Below, piece by piece: positions 55,507 to 64,000 of a DNA stretch of 64,000 nucleotides. The stretch comes from Chlorella sorokiniana (Eukaryota > Chlorophyta > Trebouxiophyceae > Chlorellales > Chlorellaceae). Location of the stretch: positions 1,488,001 through 1,552,000 of the forward strand of contig CP084608.1 of assembly GCA_025917655.1 (NCBI GenBank), read 5' to 3'. A program made the translations under genes and the position numbers. How positions within the stretch are numbered: the stretch's first letter is position 1; each line of letters starts with the position of its first letter. Below the pieces are notes generated by a model that searched no databases, was not told the DNA's origin, and saw nothing but the letters and a program-made list of their open reading frames with translations.

Positions 55507-58372
55507 ATGGTCGACTTACCAGATGACGTGCTGGCTGTGCAAGAAGCTCTGGCCGAGGCTCACGCCTCACTGCAGGACCTAGAGCTCGCTTTTGAGCTGC
55601 AGAAGCACGAATTCTTCGGCGACAACGCCGAAGATTCCCCTGTTGGGTCATCAGACGGAGATGAGTCGCTGGAGGCGCTGAAAGTAGCGATGGAGGCTGA
55701 GGTGAGACCGCTCACCCACCCTTCGAGGCTTGCAGTCCCTCTCGCACACAGCCAATGTCAATTCACTTTTTGTAAAAGCGCTGCCGAGAATACCGGATCA
55801 CCAACAAGGTCGCGAGCAGTAGAAACCCTATCGACCCGCCGCCGCGTCACGACACCCACCGCTTGCCGAAGGTCACCCATCTCACTGCGCGCCTTGAGCA
55901 GCTTAAGGACGCTGAGCTGGCCAAAGAACTGCAGGAGCAGCTTTTCACAGATGCCTATCAACAGATATGCGACCACAGGCTGGCGGCTAGAATTGGCGAC
56001 TGCGACGACGAGGGCCCCAGCTGCACCGCTGTTGAACGCCTGGGCCAGGTGTTGGCTGCCAGCGGCGACCAGCAGAACATCCAGTGCTTCCTGAGTTTTG
56101 ACGCGGTCATGCAAGCAGGGGAGCCAGGGCAGGCAGGGTGCGGAGCTGTCATCACATCTGCCGCAGGCAAGACAGGCTGGCTCATCTGTCCAGGCTCTGC
56201 CTGTCAGGCTGCGCCGGCGCAACCGCAAGTTGCCTGCTGCGCTGGAGTCGTGATGGGTGTTACAGACCAAGGAAAGCAAAGTTAGCTGTGCAGGGGATGT
56301 TGTGTGGCAGGGCAGCAGCCTGTTGGACTCTGCCACCCAGGAGCGCGCCCAGCTGACCGCCTGTGTGCTGGGCCTTCGGGCAGCAGCAGGCCTGGGCCTT
56401 GCGAGCACCACTCAGCTGCAGCTGCAATGCACCGATGCAGCGCCGTTGCGCAAGGTGAGCGTGTAGCTGCTGCACTGTTACGGGCATCCAGTGCTCTGAC
56501 ACACACGGTTTTGCATGCTCGTGCCTTCACCTGTCTTGCAGCTCCAAAACGAGGGTGCCGCTGCTGCCCAGAGCAGCAGCACGGGACCCTGCTTGAAGCT
56601 GCGCATGAACTGCTGCGCGGCTTCACCAACTGGAGCGCTCGCCGCACGGGTGGGGCCACCGCCGCCGCGGCTCGCCAGCTGGCACGTGGCGCCCTCTGGC
56701 CCACCATTGGCGCGAGTGGCAAGGATGCCGGCAAGGCTGGAGCCACCTCTGGCAAGGCTGAGCCAACCAGCAGCAGCCATCCTCAGGTGGGGTGAGCTCG
56801 GGAGCTCACACTTGGGAATCTTGCGCAGACAGGCAGGAAGTCACTGTGATGACCTCTGTCGAGCTGTAGCTGCTCATGTGTCTGATTGAGGTGAATGCAG
56901 GGCAGCGAGACCGCAGAATGCCACAACCTTGACACCTGCGCCATCTGCCTGCAAGACGTGCCCGCCCCGCACTTCTTCGTCATCGGTAGGCAGCGACCCC
57001 TGGAGCCCTTTCCCTGCTCTCTCGTTGCAAACGCGCGCCTGGCATGTGACATACACTGGCTGGCCTCATCCTGCCGCAGGGCACTGCCTGCACCGCTTCT
57101 GTCGCGAGTGCCTGCGCAGCCACGTGTGCACGATCATCAGGGGCAGGGCGCACCCGGTGCTGTGCCCCCAGCCGGGCTGCACCGCCGCCATCTCCTCCCC
57201 CGAGTGCGAGCTCCTGCTGGCGGCGTCGCCCACCGATGTGGCCATGTACAAGCAGGTGCCTGCAGTGCCTGCTGCTGCTGCGACCGACCACTGGTGTCCG
57301 CTCGTGTCCCCCATGCAGCTGAGGGGTCCAACCTCTGCTGCACCGAGACAAGGATTACATGCTGTGCCGCAGGTTGAGGCTGAGGCTTCCATTCCCGACA
57401 ACCGGCGGTTCTACTGCCCCAGCCCTCGCTGCTCTGCCGCCATCCAGCTGGAGGGGGAGCCCGCCCCGACAGCCCCACCTTCTGCCCCCGCTGCTCCACC
57501 AAGCTCTGCACCTGGTGCCGCACCATCTGGCACAACGGCCTGGGATGCCAGGAGTTCCAGGTGGGTTGTGGCTGGATGGTCAACAAGACTGACTGCACCA
57601 CGTCGAGTGATTGGTTGCGATCAGTTCCCTGAAAAGGTGCCATGGGGGTTCTCACGTTGCCCGCTTGGTCATGTTGAGTCCACTGTCCCGCCCCTCCACC
57701 TCCGTGCTCCGCTGCAGGAGCTGCCGCCCCACATGCGCCAGCCAGAGGACGTGGCGCTGCTGCAGCTGGCGCAGTGCCGCCGCTGGCGCCAGTGCGCTTC
57801 GTGCAAGCACATGATAGAGCTGAAGGAGGGCTGCCACCACATCACCTGCGATTGCGGCCACGAGTTCTGCTACGTGTGCGGCAAGGCCTGGGAGAAGGTG
57901 CCGGGCCAGCGCAGCCGCCAGATGTGTGAGTTGCCGGCTGATGTGGTGCGACTGCTGGTGCCCCCACATCGCCAGAAGTGTTCCCTGCACAGGACACGCC
58001 AGCTCCCTGCACAGGAGAGCTCCTTACGGACCTGCAGCATCATGTGCTGCCGCCGCCGCGGTCCTCAGCCTGCTGCCACTCCATGCTGCAGGCACCTGTG
58101 ACCTGTTTGACACAGCCCCTGCGCGGGAGGAAGATGCTGCTCCTGCGGCACCCGCAGCAGCAGCCGGCCCAGGCGATCTGCCAGTTTGGGTGCCTCCCCA
58201 CGTGCGCCCCGTCTACAAGACAGAGCTGTGCATGTACTTCTCGGGGCGGCTGCGAGCGCGGGCGAGGTGCTGGTTTGCCCACGGCCGGGCCGAGCTGCGG
58301 GAGCCGCACAGAGGCGGCTCGCTTCCGCGCACCCAGGCTGATGACAGCGGCCAGGACAGCGACAGCGACTAG
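55507..58372 (+). CDS. RBR E3 ligase with RNase H-like domain and C-terminal CCCH finger
   Basis: ATG 55507 (MVDLPDDVLAVQEALAEAHA). A coiled N-terminus (QDLELAFELQKHEFFG; LKDAELAKELQEQLFTDAYQ) leads to an RNase H-like part (FLSFDAVMQAGEPGQAGCGA; ERAQLTACVLGLRAAAGLG), as in a plant-specific RBR group. RING1: CAICLQDVPAPHFFVIGH, HRFCRECLRSHVCTI. IBR: FYCPSPRCSAAIQLEGEP, then CPRCSTKLCTWCRTIWH in another frame. RING2: RQCASCKHMIELKEGCHHIT with the catalytic Cys in EGCHH, then GHEFCYVCGKAWEK. The C-terminus adds YKTELCMYFSG and CWFAHGRAELREPH, the two ends of a tristetraprolin-type CCCH finger; the middle Cys reappears only if two opposite one-base shifts between 58242 and 58262 are assumed. An RNA-binding finger on such a ligase is unusual. 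Stop TAG 58370-58372. Confidence 0.85.
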
Positions 58373-58704
58373 TGGAAGGCGGCGCAGAATGAAGATCGAT
58401 TACATACTCGTCCCCAGTGAACATGAGGGTTGCATTGCAAGCAGAAACACAGGTGCTTGTTGGCTGGTGCTTTATGCAGCTGCATGTTTGCTAGTAGAAC
58501 GCACTCGCCTGCTCATTGTGAAATACAAAATGTTGTGCTTGCTTGGGAAAGGGTGTGGCCTGGTAGAAGCTCCTCAATCAAAAAGAAAAGCCTGTGCCCG
58601 TGTTGAAGTTTAGATGCAAAGGAGCTGTGTATTAGTCGGAGTTGCGCTTGCTTGGGGGAAGGCTTCTGTCGGAGAAACTTGAATGCAAAGGTGGATGAAA
58701 GGAC
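58373..58704. other. Convergent 3' spacer
   Basis: Holds the 3' UTRs of the RBR ligase (plus) and the repeat protein (minus). AT-richer than exons. No RNA gene was recognised. Confidence 0.5.
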
Positions 58705-61700
58705 TCACACATACCGGTGCAGCGAGCTGGGCACGCCGCCCGCCGCCCTTGCACACTTGGAGCAGGGGCCCTCAAAACCGCCCGCTGCCAATTCCTGCGG
58801 GGTCAGCGTGCGCAGGGTGCCGCTTCGGTTCCCGGCCTTCACAAACTGGCAGTCCCAGCTCCAGTGGATCTTCTTGCCGCTGCCGCACTGGAGCAGCTGC
58901 ACCTCAGGCTGCCAACCGCCATGGGCAGCGGCAGCCGGCTTGGACGCCGGCGCCACCCGCACGGGCTCTGGCTCAGGCTCTGGCTCCCGGTACCGCCCCG
59001 CCGGTTCCGAGCGCCCAGGTGCAGCGTGGCCGGCGATGGGGTCGCTGCCAGGGCAGTGGGAGCAGGCCTTCAGGCCGCCCTCAACCGCCTCCCGCCAGGT
59101 CAGCCGGGTCTTCTGGCCGTCCTTGCGCATGTGGCGGCACTCGTTGCTCCAGTGGTAGCACTTGCCGCTGCCAATCTGCCACAGCGGCACCTGGCTGCCG
59201 CCATGGGCAGCGGCTGCCGGCCTGGCCGCGGGCGCCACCCGCACAGGCTCAGGCTCGGGCTCCCAATACCGCCCCGCCGGTTCCGGGCGCGCAGGTGCAG
59301 CGTGGCCGGCGATGGGGTCGCTGCCAGGGCAGTGGGAGCAGGCCTTCAGGCCGCCCTCAACCGCCTCCCGCCAGGTCAGCCGGGTCTTCTGGCCGTCCTT
59401 GCGCATGTGGCGGCACTCGTTGCTCCAGTGGTAGCACTTGCCGCTGCCAATCTGCCACAGCGGCACCTGGCTGCCGCCATGGGCAGCGGCTGCCGGCCTG
59501 GCCGCGGGCGCCACCCGCACAGGCTCAGGCTCGGGCTCCCAATACCGCCCCGCCGGTTCCGGGCGCGCAGGTGCAGCGTGGCCGGCGATGGGGTCGCTGC
59601 CAGGGCAGTGGGAGCAGGCCTTCAGGCCGCCCTCAACCGCCTCCCGCCAGGTCAGCCGGGTCTTCTGGCCGTCCTTGCGCATGTGGCGGCACTCGTTGCT
59701 CCAGTGGTAGCACTTGCCGCTGCCAATCTGCCACAGCGGCACCTGGCTGCCGCCATGGGCAGCGGCTGCCGGCCTGGCCGCGGGCGCCACCCGCACAGGC
59801 TCAGGCTCGGGCTCCCAATACCGCCCCGCCGGTTCCGGGCGCGCAGGTGCAGCGTGGCCGGCGATGGGGTCGCTGCCAGGGCAGTGGGAGCAGGCCTTCA
59901 GGCCGCCCTCAACCGCCTCCCGCCAGGTCAGCCGGGTCTTCTGGCCGTCCTTGCGCATGTGGCGGCACTCGTTGCTCCAGTGGTAGCACTTGCCGCTGCC
60001 AATCTGCCACAGCGGCACCTGGCTGCCGCCATGGGCAGCGGCAGCCGGCCTGGCCGCGGGCGCCACCCGCACAGGCTCAGGCTCGGGCTCCCAATACCGC
60101 CCCGCCGGTTCCGGGCGCGCAGGTGCAGCGTGGCCGGCGATGGGGTCGCTGCCAGGGCAGTGGGAGCAGGCCTTCAGGCCGCCCTCAGCCGCCTCCCGCC
60201 AGGTCAGCCGGGTCTTCTGGCCGTCCTTGCGCATGTGGCGGCACTCGTTGCTCCAGTGGTAGCACTTGCCGCCGCCAATCTGCCACAGCGGCACCTGGCT
60301 GCCGCCAGAGGGGAACAGCGACCGGGCGGTCTGGTAGGTGCTGCTGGCGGTGTCGGCGGTGCGGTCGCTGCGCTGCCGAGAGTCCCAGTTGTTGGGGGTG
60401 GGGACCGGCTGGGGCTGCCGCTGCGTCTCGTCTGGAGAGGCGCTCTGGGCAGCGGGGCCAGGGTGGTCCCTGCCGGTGAGCATGCGGTACAGCGAGCGCC
60501 CGTGGGTGGCCTCCTTGAGGCACTTTCTGCACTCCTCGGTGCCCGCCACCTGGCTGCGGCGCAGCAGCCCCGCGCGCCGCTGCAGCCGGGCGCAGGTGCA
60601 GGCTGAGCGCGGAGTTGGTGTGCTTCACCCAGCACTGGCGGCTGCCCGGGGCCAGCATCAGGTCGTCGCCCGAAGCAGCTCCTGGACGGCGGCGGCGGCG
60701 GCCGGGCGGGGCGAGCGCGGCGGGCGTGCCGACGGGCGCCTCCGTCACGCGCATGATGCAGGCGTGGGGGCCCACCATGCCGCCCGGCCTCCTCGTCTAT
60801 CTCCACCTCGTAGCCGTGCTTCTCGGCGGCGGCCTCCAGCACCTCCAGCATCTCCTGAACAGCCTCCCTCACCGCCCTCTTGCCGCCAACGCGGCGCAGC
60901 TCGCTGACAGAGGGGATGCACACCAGCACGGCCTCCTCACACAGGGAGCACGACTCCAGCGCCGCAGCGCCCAGGGCCGCCGTTTCGGCGGGGCCCAGGC
61001 CGGCATGCACCACCACAGCCGCCACGGCGGCGCCCGACTCCAGCAGGTCCTCGCAAGCCTGCACACAAAAGGCCGGGAAAGGGAGGGGTCCAGTGCATTG
61101 CAGCAGGCGTCCAACACAGGGACCCTTGCAGGCCGTTTTCGTCGAAGCCCTGCCGCCGTCAACCACCCTTGCACCCAGGCGCCCCGCCAGGAAGCACTGG
61201 CACGTCCGCCAGCTGGCACGCCTGCCCTGCGCACCGCTCCCAGGCGGCAGGGGTGGCCTCGCACGCGCGACAGATACTTGTGGAGGTCCTCAGACCTGTA
61301 GAGGGTAGCCAGGGTTCAGGCGTTCCAGTCAAAGCATGTGCCCCTTGCAGGATGCGCCCAGCTCTACTGCAGCAGAAGCCAGCACAGCGGTGCCGCCGTC
61401 CCCGCCTCACCGGTCGGCGGCGGTGCGAATGCCGCACACAAAGTCCGCGAGGTTTTCGTTGACCAGTACGATGTCAGAAGGGGACATGCCCAGCATCAGA
61501 CATGCCTGCAGTAGCAGGCAGGCATGCCGGAAGATCGGTGAGCATAACCAGGCGAGCGGCGGATGGCGGCAGCGGGGCGGTAAGGATTTGTGAGAGATGC
61601 GTGGGAGGTGGTACGCTGCTGGCGAAAGGCTCCCTGCAGCCCGACATAGATGATTCACCTTCACAGTGGGCAAGCCGCGCCCTTCCCAAACAACCACGGC

Positions 61701-61880
61701 GCCCTCCGGGATGTCGAGGGCGACCAAAATTTGCTTTGTCCACGCCACCACCTCATCGTCTGCCGCCACAGGCACCCTCATGGTGATCGACTGGTCCACC
61801 ACGCCGTTGTTCACCAGCCGGTCCTCAGCCTCAAGGGCTTGGCAGAGGGCATCGTTCCAGGCGCTCAGTTTCAGCGCCAT
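58705..61880 (-). CDS. Protein with five near-identical 92-residue putative zinc-site repeats
   Basis: ATG 61878-61880 (MALKLSAWNDALCQALEAED), stop after SSLHRYV at 58705-58707. N-terminal 250 residues are of unknown family: DQSITMRVPVAADDEVV, LGMSPSDIVLVNENLADFV, then a long exon with AAVAAVVVHAGLGPAETAAL and EAVQEMLEVLEAAAEKHGYE. Then five tandem units, each containing GKCYHWSNECRHMRKDGQ, TRLTWREAVEGGLKACSHC and an acidic linker (EPEPEPVRVAPAARPAAAA). A sixth diverged copy (GKKIHWSWDCQFVKAG ... CSKC) closes the protein. The pattern HxxxxC ... LT..EA..GG...CxxC recalls small Ada-like zinc domains; zinc binding is inference. Frame slips near 60588 and 60782 join the N-terminal exon to the array. 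Cell role is unknown. Alternatively the repeats and the N-terminal exons could be separate genes, but phases favour one. Confidence 0.7.
58921..60306. repeat. Coding tandem array: four 276-bp units and one 282-bp unit
   Basis: Unit borders (plus strand) at 60306/60031, 60030/59755, 59754/59479, 59478/59203 and 59202/58921. The three central units look identical base for base; the 5'-most unit on the minus strand has a few substitutions, and the last is 6 bp longer through an extra Glu-Pro. Near identity at synonymous sites indicates very recent duplication or homogenisation. Confidence 0.95.
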
Positions 61881-62436
61881 CGAGGTGCAGAAGTGCAAGA
61901 TTACAACAATTTATGATAATTGTAGTTGCTTGGATCGGGGCCTGGCTTTGCAAGGGTTACTCTGAGGACGGGCTGTACAGTGGACGCGGGATGCACCGCA
62001 AGGAAGTTGCAGGTTGGGTGGCTTTTATATGTGCAAAGGGCCCAGAACAGGCTTCAGTGAATAACCCGGAGCCGAGCGGCCGAAAGTGAAGCGTCAGATT
62101 TCCTGGCAGAGCTGCCGCTCCTGCGGCGCTGTGCCCGATGCCGATGCTCCCTCCCTCTCAGCCTGGCCTTGTTGATGCCTGTATGGTGTGGCAACTGGCC
62201 GCACATGATGAGTGCATACCTTTCAATGCATCTCAGGAGCACAACAAGGCCGCCGCCAGCAGTGAGGGCAAAGCAGGGTGGGAGTACAGGGTGGCGCACG
62301 CAAGCGCGCCCAGGAGGGCGGGTCATGCTGATCAGGGACCAGCGGGGTTCACAGGCAGGTGTCGTTTGGGCCCAAATCAAAGCCAGGAGGTGAGGACACG
62401 AGGGGGCTGCAGGTGGAAAATGAGCCCCCGGCAGCA
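61881..62436. other. Spacer: ATG1 3' UTR and repeat-protein promoter
   Basis: Both flanking genes are on the minus strand. No clear TATA box; the ATG1 stop is itself uncertain, so its real 3' UTR may begin further right. Nothing else was seen. Confidence 0.4.
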
Positions 62437-64000
62437 TCAACAGGTGATGCGGAACGGCGCTTGTAGCCGTGCAGAGGGCGAGAAAAGCTGAAGGCAACAA
62501 ATGAAATGCGCAGCAGACAAGGTTCCCCTCGTAATGGGGAGGGGGAGGGCATAACATGGGCGGCACCCACATGGTGGGGGTTGCCATACGCGGAGCGGGC
62601 CTAGGCCGCGTGTGCCGCCTGCGGCGCCGCCGTCACCGACCGCCGCGGCGCAGGCCGCCCAGCGCGCCGCGGTGGCGGCCGCATACTTGTGCAGGCGCAG
62701 GCGGTCGGCGGGGGCCAGCTCCAGGGGCGGCTCCAGCCCCAGCCCCGCCCCCCTCGGCGCAGAGGAAGGAGAGGGCGGTGCCGGCGCGCGCGTACAGGCG
62801 GCAGCTGCGCGGCGCGCTGCCCAGCAGCTCGTCCACCGCCGCCTCACGCCCCCACCCCAGCGCCGCCGCGTACAGCAGCTCCCAGGGGTCTGGCAGCGCC
62901 GCATCCGCCTCCTCCAGCGCCGCCGCCGCGGAGTGACGGCGGTGGGGGACGGCTGGCGCCCGCCTTGTCCAGCGCCGCTGCCGCCGCGTCCGCAGCCGCC
63001 ATGCTGGCAGCGGCATCCTGCTGCAGCGCCAGGCTCGCTGCCGCGACCTCCCTGGCGTCGCATGCGGCGGCCTGTGGCGGCGCGGCGGGCAGGCCGTCGC
63101 CGCCCTTGACCTCTGCGGCTGGGCCCTCGCCCAGCTCGCCCGCCGCCGGCTGGGCTGCGTCGGCGGCGGCCAGCGCCGCCGCGTGCGCCTCCATGCTGCG
63201 CTCCAGCAGCTGCAGCGCCGCCAGGTGCAGCGAGAGGCACTCGCGCAGCGCAGCGTGCGCCGCCGCCGACAGCGGGTGCGCCTCAACGGCTGCGGCGCCC
63301 TGCCGCGCCGCCGCCGCCGCTGCCTGCAGGATGCGGGCCACGCGGTGCAGGAAGCGCCAGCGGGGGTGCCCAGCCAGGAGGGCGCAGCCGCGGGCCCGCT
63401 GCCGCCCCCGCCGTCCCCCCGCCGCGCCGTCGCCCGCCGCCACCGCAAACACGCCTTCGTCGGCGCTGCCGCTCGTGTGCCGGCTGCCAGCCAGGCTGCC
63501 CTCCGCCGAGGCGCAGCGGGAGACGTTGCGCGGCGGCGAGCCCTGCCGGCTGCTGCGCCCGGCGGCTGCAGGCAGGAGGGAGCGGCGGCGGCGGAGCCAC
63601 GGTGGGGCAGCCACGGCGGCCAGGGCCGGGCCAGCACAAAATGCAACTGCTGCAGGCAAGCGCCGCCATAGGCAACAGACCACCGCCTGTGTGGCGCTCG
63701 GCTTTGCAGCAACAGCAGCAAACACAGCCCCGCACCCACCCGTGTGTGCCGACAGCATGGCGTCCACCAGCACGTAATCCTCGTCCTCGCTGGCAACGGA
63801 GGCGGGGGCTGTGGGCCCCACCCTGCGCGCCGCTGCTGCCACCCAGCCGCCCGCCGGCGGCCGGCACGCCGCCTGGCGGCCCCGTTGCAGCAGCCGCCTG
63901 CGGTTGCGGCACCGCCGCCAGCGCTGCCGCCGCGGTGGGGCTGCCGTGGGTGGGCAGCTGGCCTGGCGGCGGCGCGGGCTGGAAGCCCTGGACCCTCTGG
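62437..64000 (-). CDS. ATG1: Autophagy kinase ATG1/ULK, C-terminal part (N-terminal kinase domain outside window)
   Basis: Plant-type ATG1 C-terminal region; ATG1 starts autophagosome formation and binds ATG13 through its C-terminal MIT-like pair. Visible in order on the minus strand: a Pro/Gln/Ala-rich linker, ASEDEDYVLVDAML (aligned with the conserved DYV.V motif of plant ATG1), RHTSGSADEGVFAV, RWRFLHRVARILQAA and ALRECLSLHLAALQLLERSM (first MIT-like helices), DPWELLYAAALGWGREAAVD, SCRLYARAGTALSFLCAE and LEPPLELAPADRLRLHKYAA (second MIT-like domain). The last two blocks are in frames one base apart (missing G near 62743-62750). No kinase motif is within the window; the gene runs past 64000. 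The end at TGA 62437-62439 is only the in-frame stop; the true C-terminus probably lies nearer 62600. Confidence 0.72.

Noticed and set aside
58683-60606. Long plus ORFs of about 600 codons over the 276-bp array
   Set aside because: Shadows of the minus-strand repeat gene; they lack the ordered Cys/His pattern and extend only as far as the repeats.
62437-63842. Any kinase domain inside the ATG1 fragment
   Set aside because: No HRD, DFG or APE motif on this strand in the interval; only the C-terminal half is present.
1-64000. Programmed ribosomal frameshifting as an explanation for the frame slips
   Set aside because: Too many unrelated housekeeping genes, both directions, no shared slippery site beyond G/C runs; assembly indels explain it more simply.

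Overview
The window looks like nuclear DNA of a green alga, most likely a trebouxiophyte of the Chlorella kind. The basis is a GC-rich sequence, genes cut into many short GT-AG introns, and a gene set mixing plant-type proteins (a one-cysteine plastid-type MsrB, a mitochondrial ATP synthase delta subunit, a plant-type ATG1 C-terminus, an RNase H-like RBR ligase) with general eukaryotic ones. No GC value or database search was computed; names rest on motifs read by eye. There is no CRISPR array, bacterial operon, rRNA or recognisable tRNA.

Layout, left to right: CLP1 (1-2738, minus, runs off the left edge); an acidic Ala/Thr/Glu/Pro repeat protein with a Dpy-30-like first exon (3157-5197, minus); farnesyl diphosphate synthase (5674-8487, minus), back to back with an MsrB methionine sulfoxide reductase (8633-10070, plus); a GT31 galactosyltransferase (10450-14614, minus); a SEL1L/HRD3 ERAD protein (14932-20316, minus); mitochondrial ATP synthase delta (21308-22503, plus); an ARGLU1-like RS protein (23099-24328, plus); a Ser/Thr kinase (25042-28062, plus); a multi-ubiquitin-like-domain protein (28493-30300, minus); an iodothyronine-deiodinase-like selenoprotein (30808-32563, plus); an alpha/beta hydrolase (33495-34831, minus); a TFIIIC TPR subunit (35337-41991, minus); an Ariadne RBR ligase (42876-46934, plus); an aldo/keto reductase (47267-48238, minus); a TraB-domain protein (48733-50888, plus); an unrecognised protein (51234-53027, plus); VPS29 (54136-55311, plus); an RNase H-like RBR ligase with a C-terminal CCCH finger (55507-58372, plus); a protein with five near-identical 92-residue Zn-site repeats (58705-61880, minus); and the C-terminal half of ATG1 (62437-64000, minus, runs off the right edge).

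The genes do not form one pathway. Several touch protein quality control (HRD3, two RBR ligases, a ubiquitin-like protein, ATG1, VPS29), but as neighbours rather than an operon.

The most notable object is the deiodinase-like gene. Its only in-frame TGA sits exactly where the family carries catalytic selenocysteine, and about 100 bases past the TAG stop lies a stem-loop with SECIS architecture, though without the usual apical AA. A second window-wide observation is that most conserved genes change reading frame inside an exon by exactly one base, nearly always in a G or C run. That points to homopolymer errors in the assembly rather than dead genes, and it affects every protein length given here.
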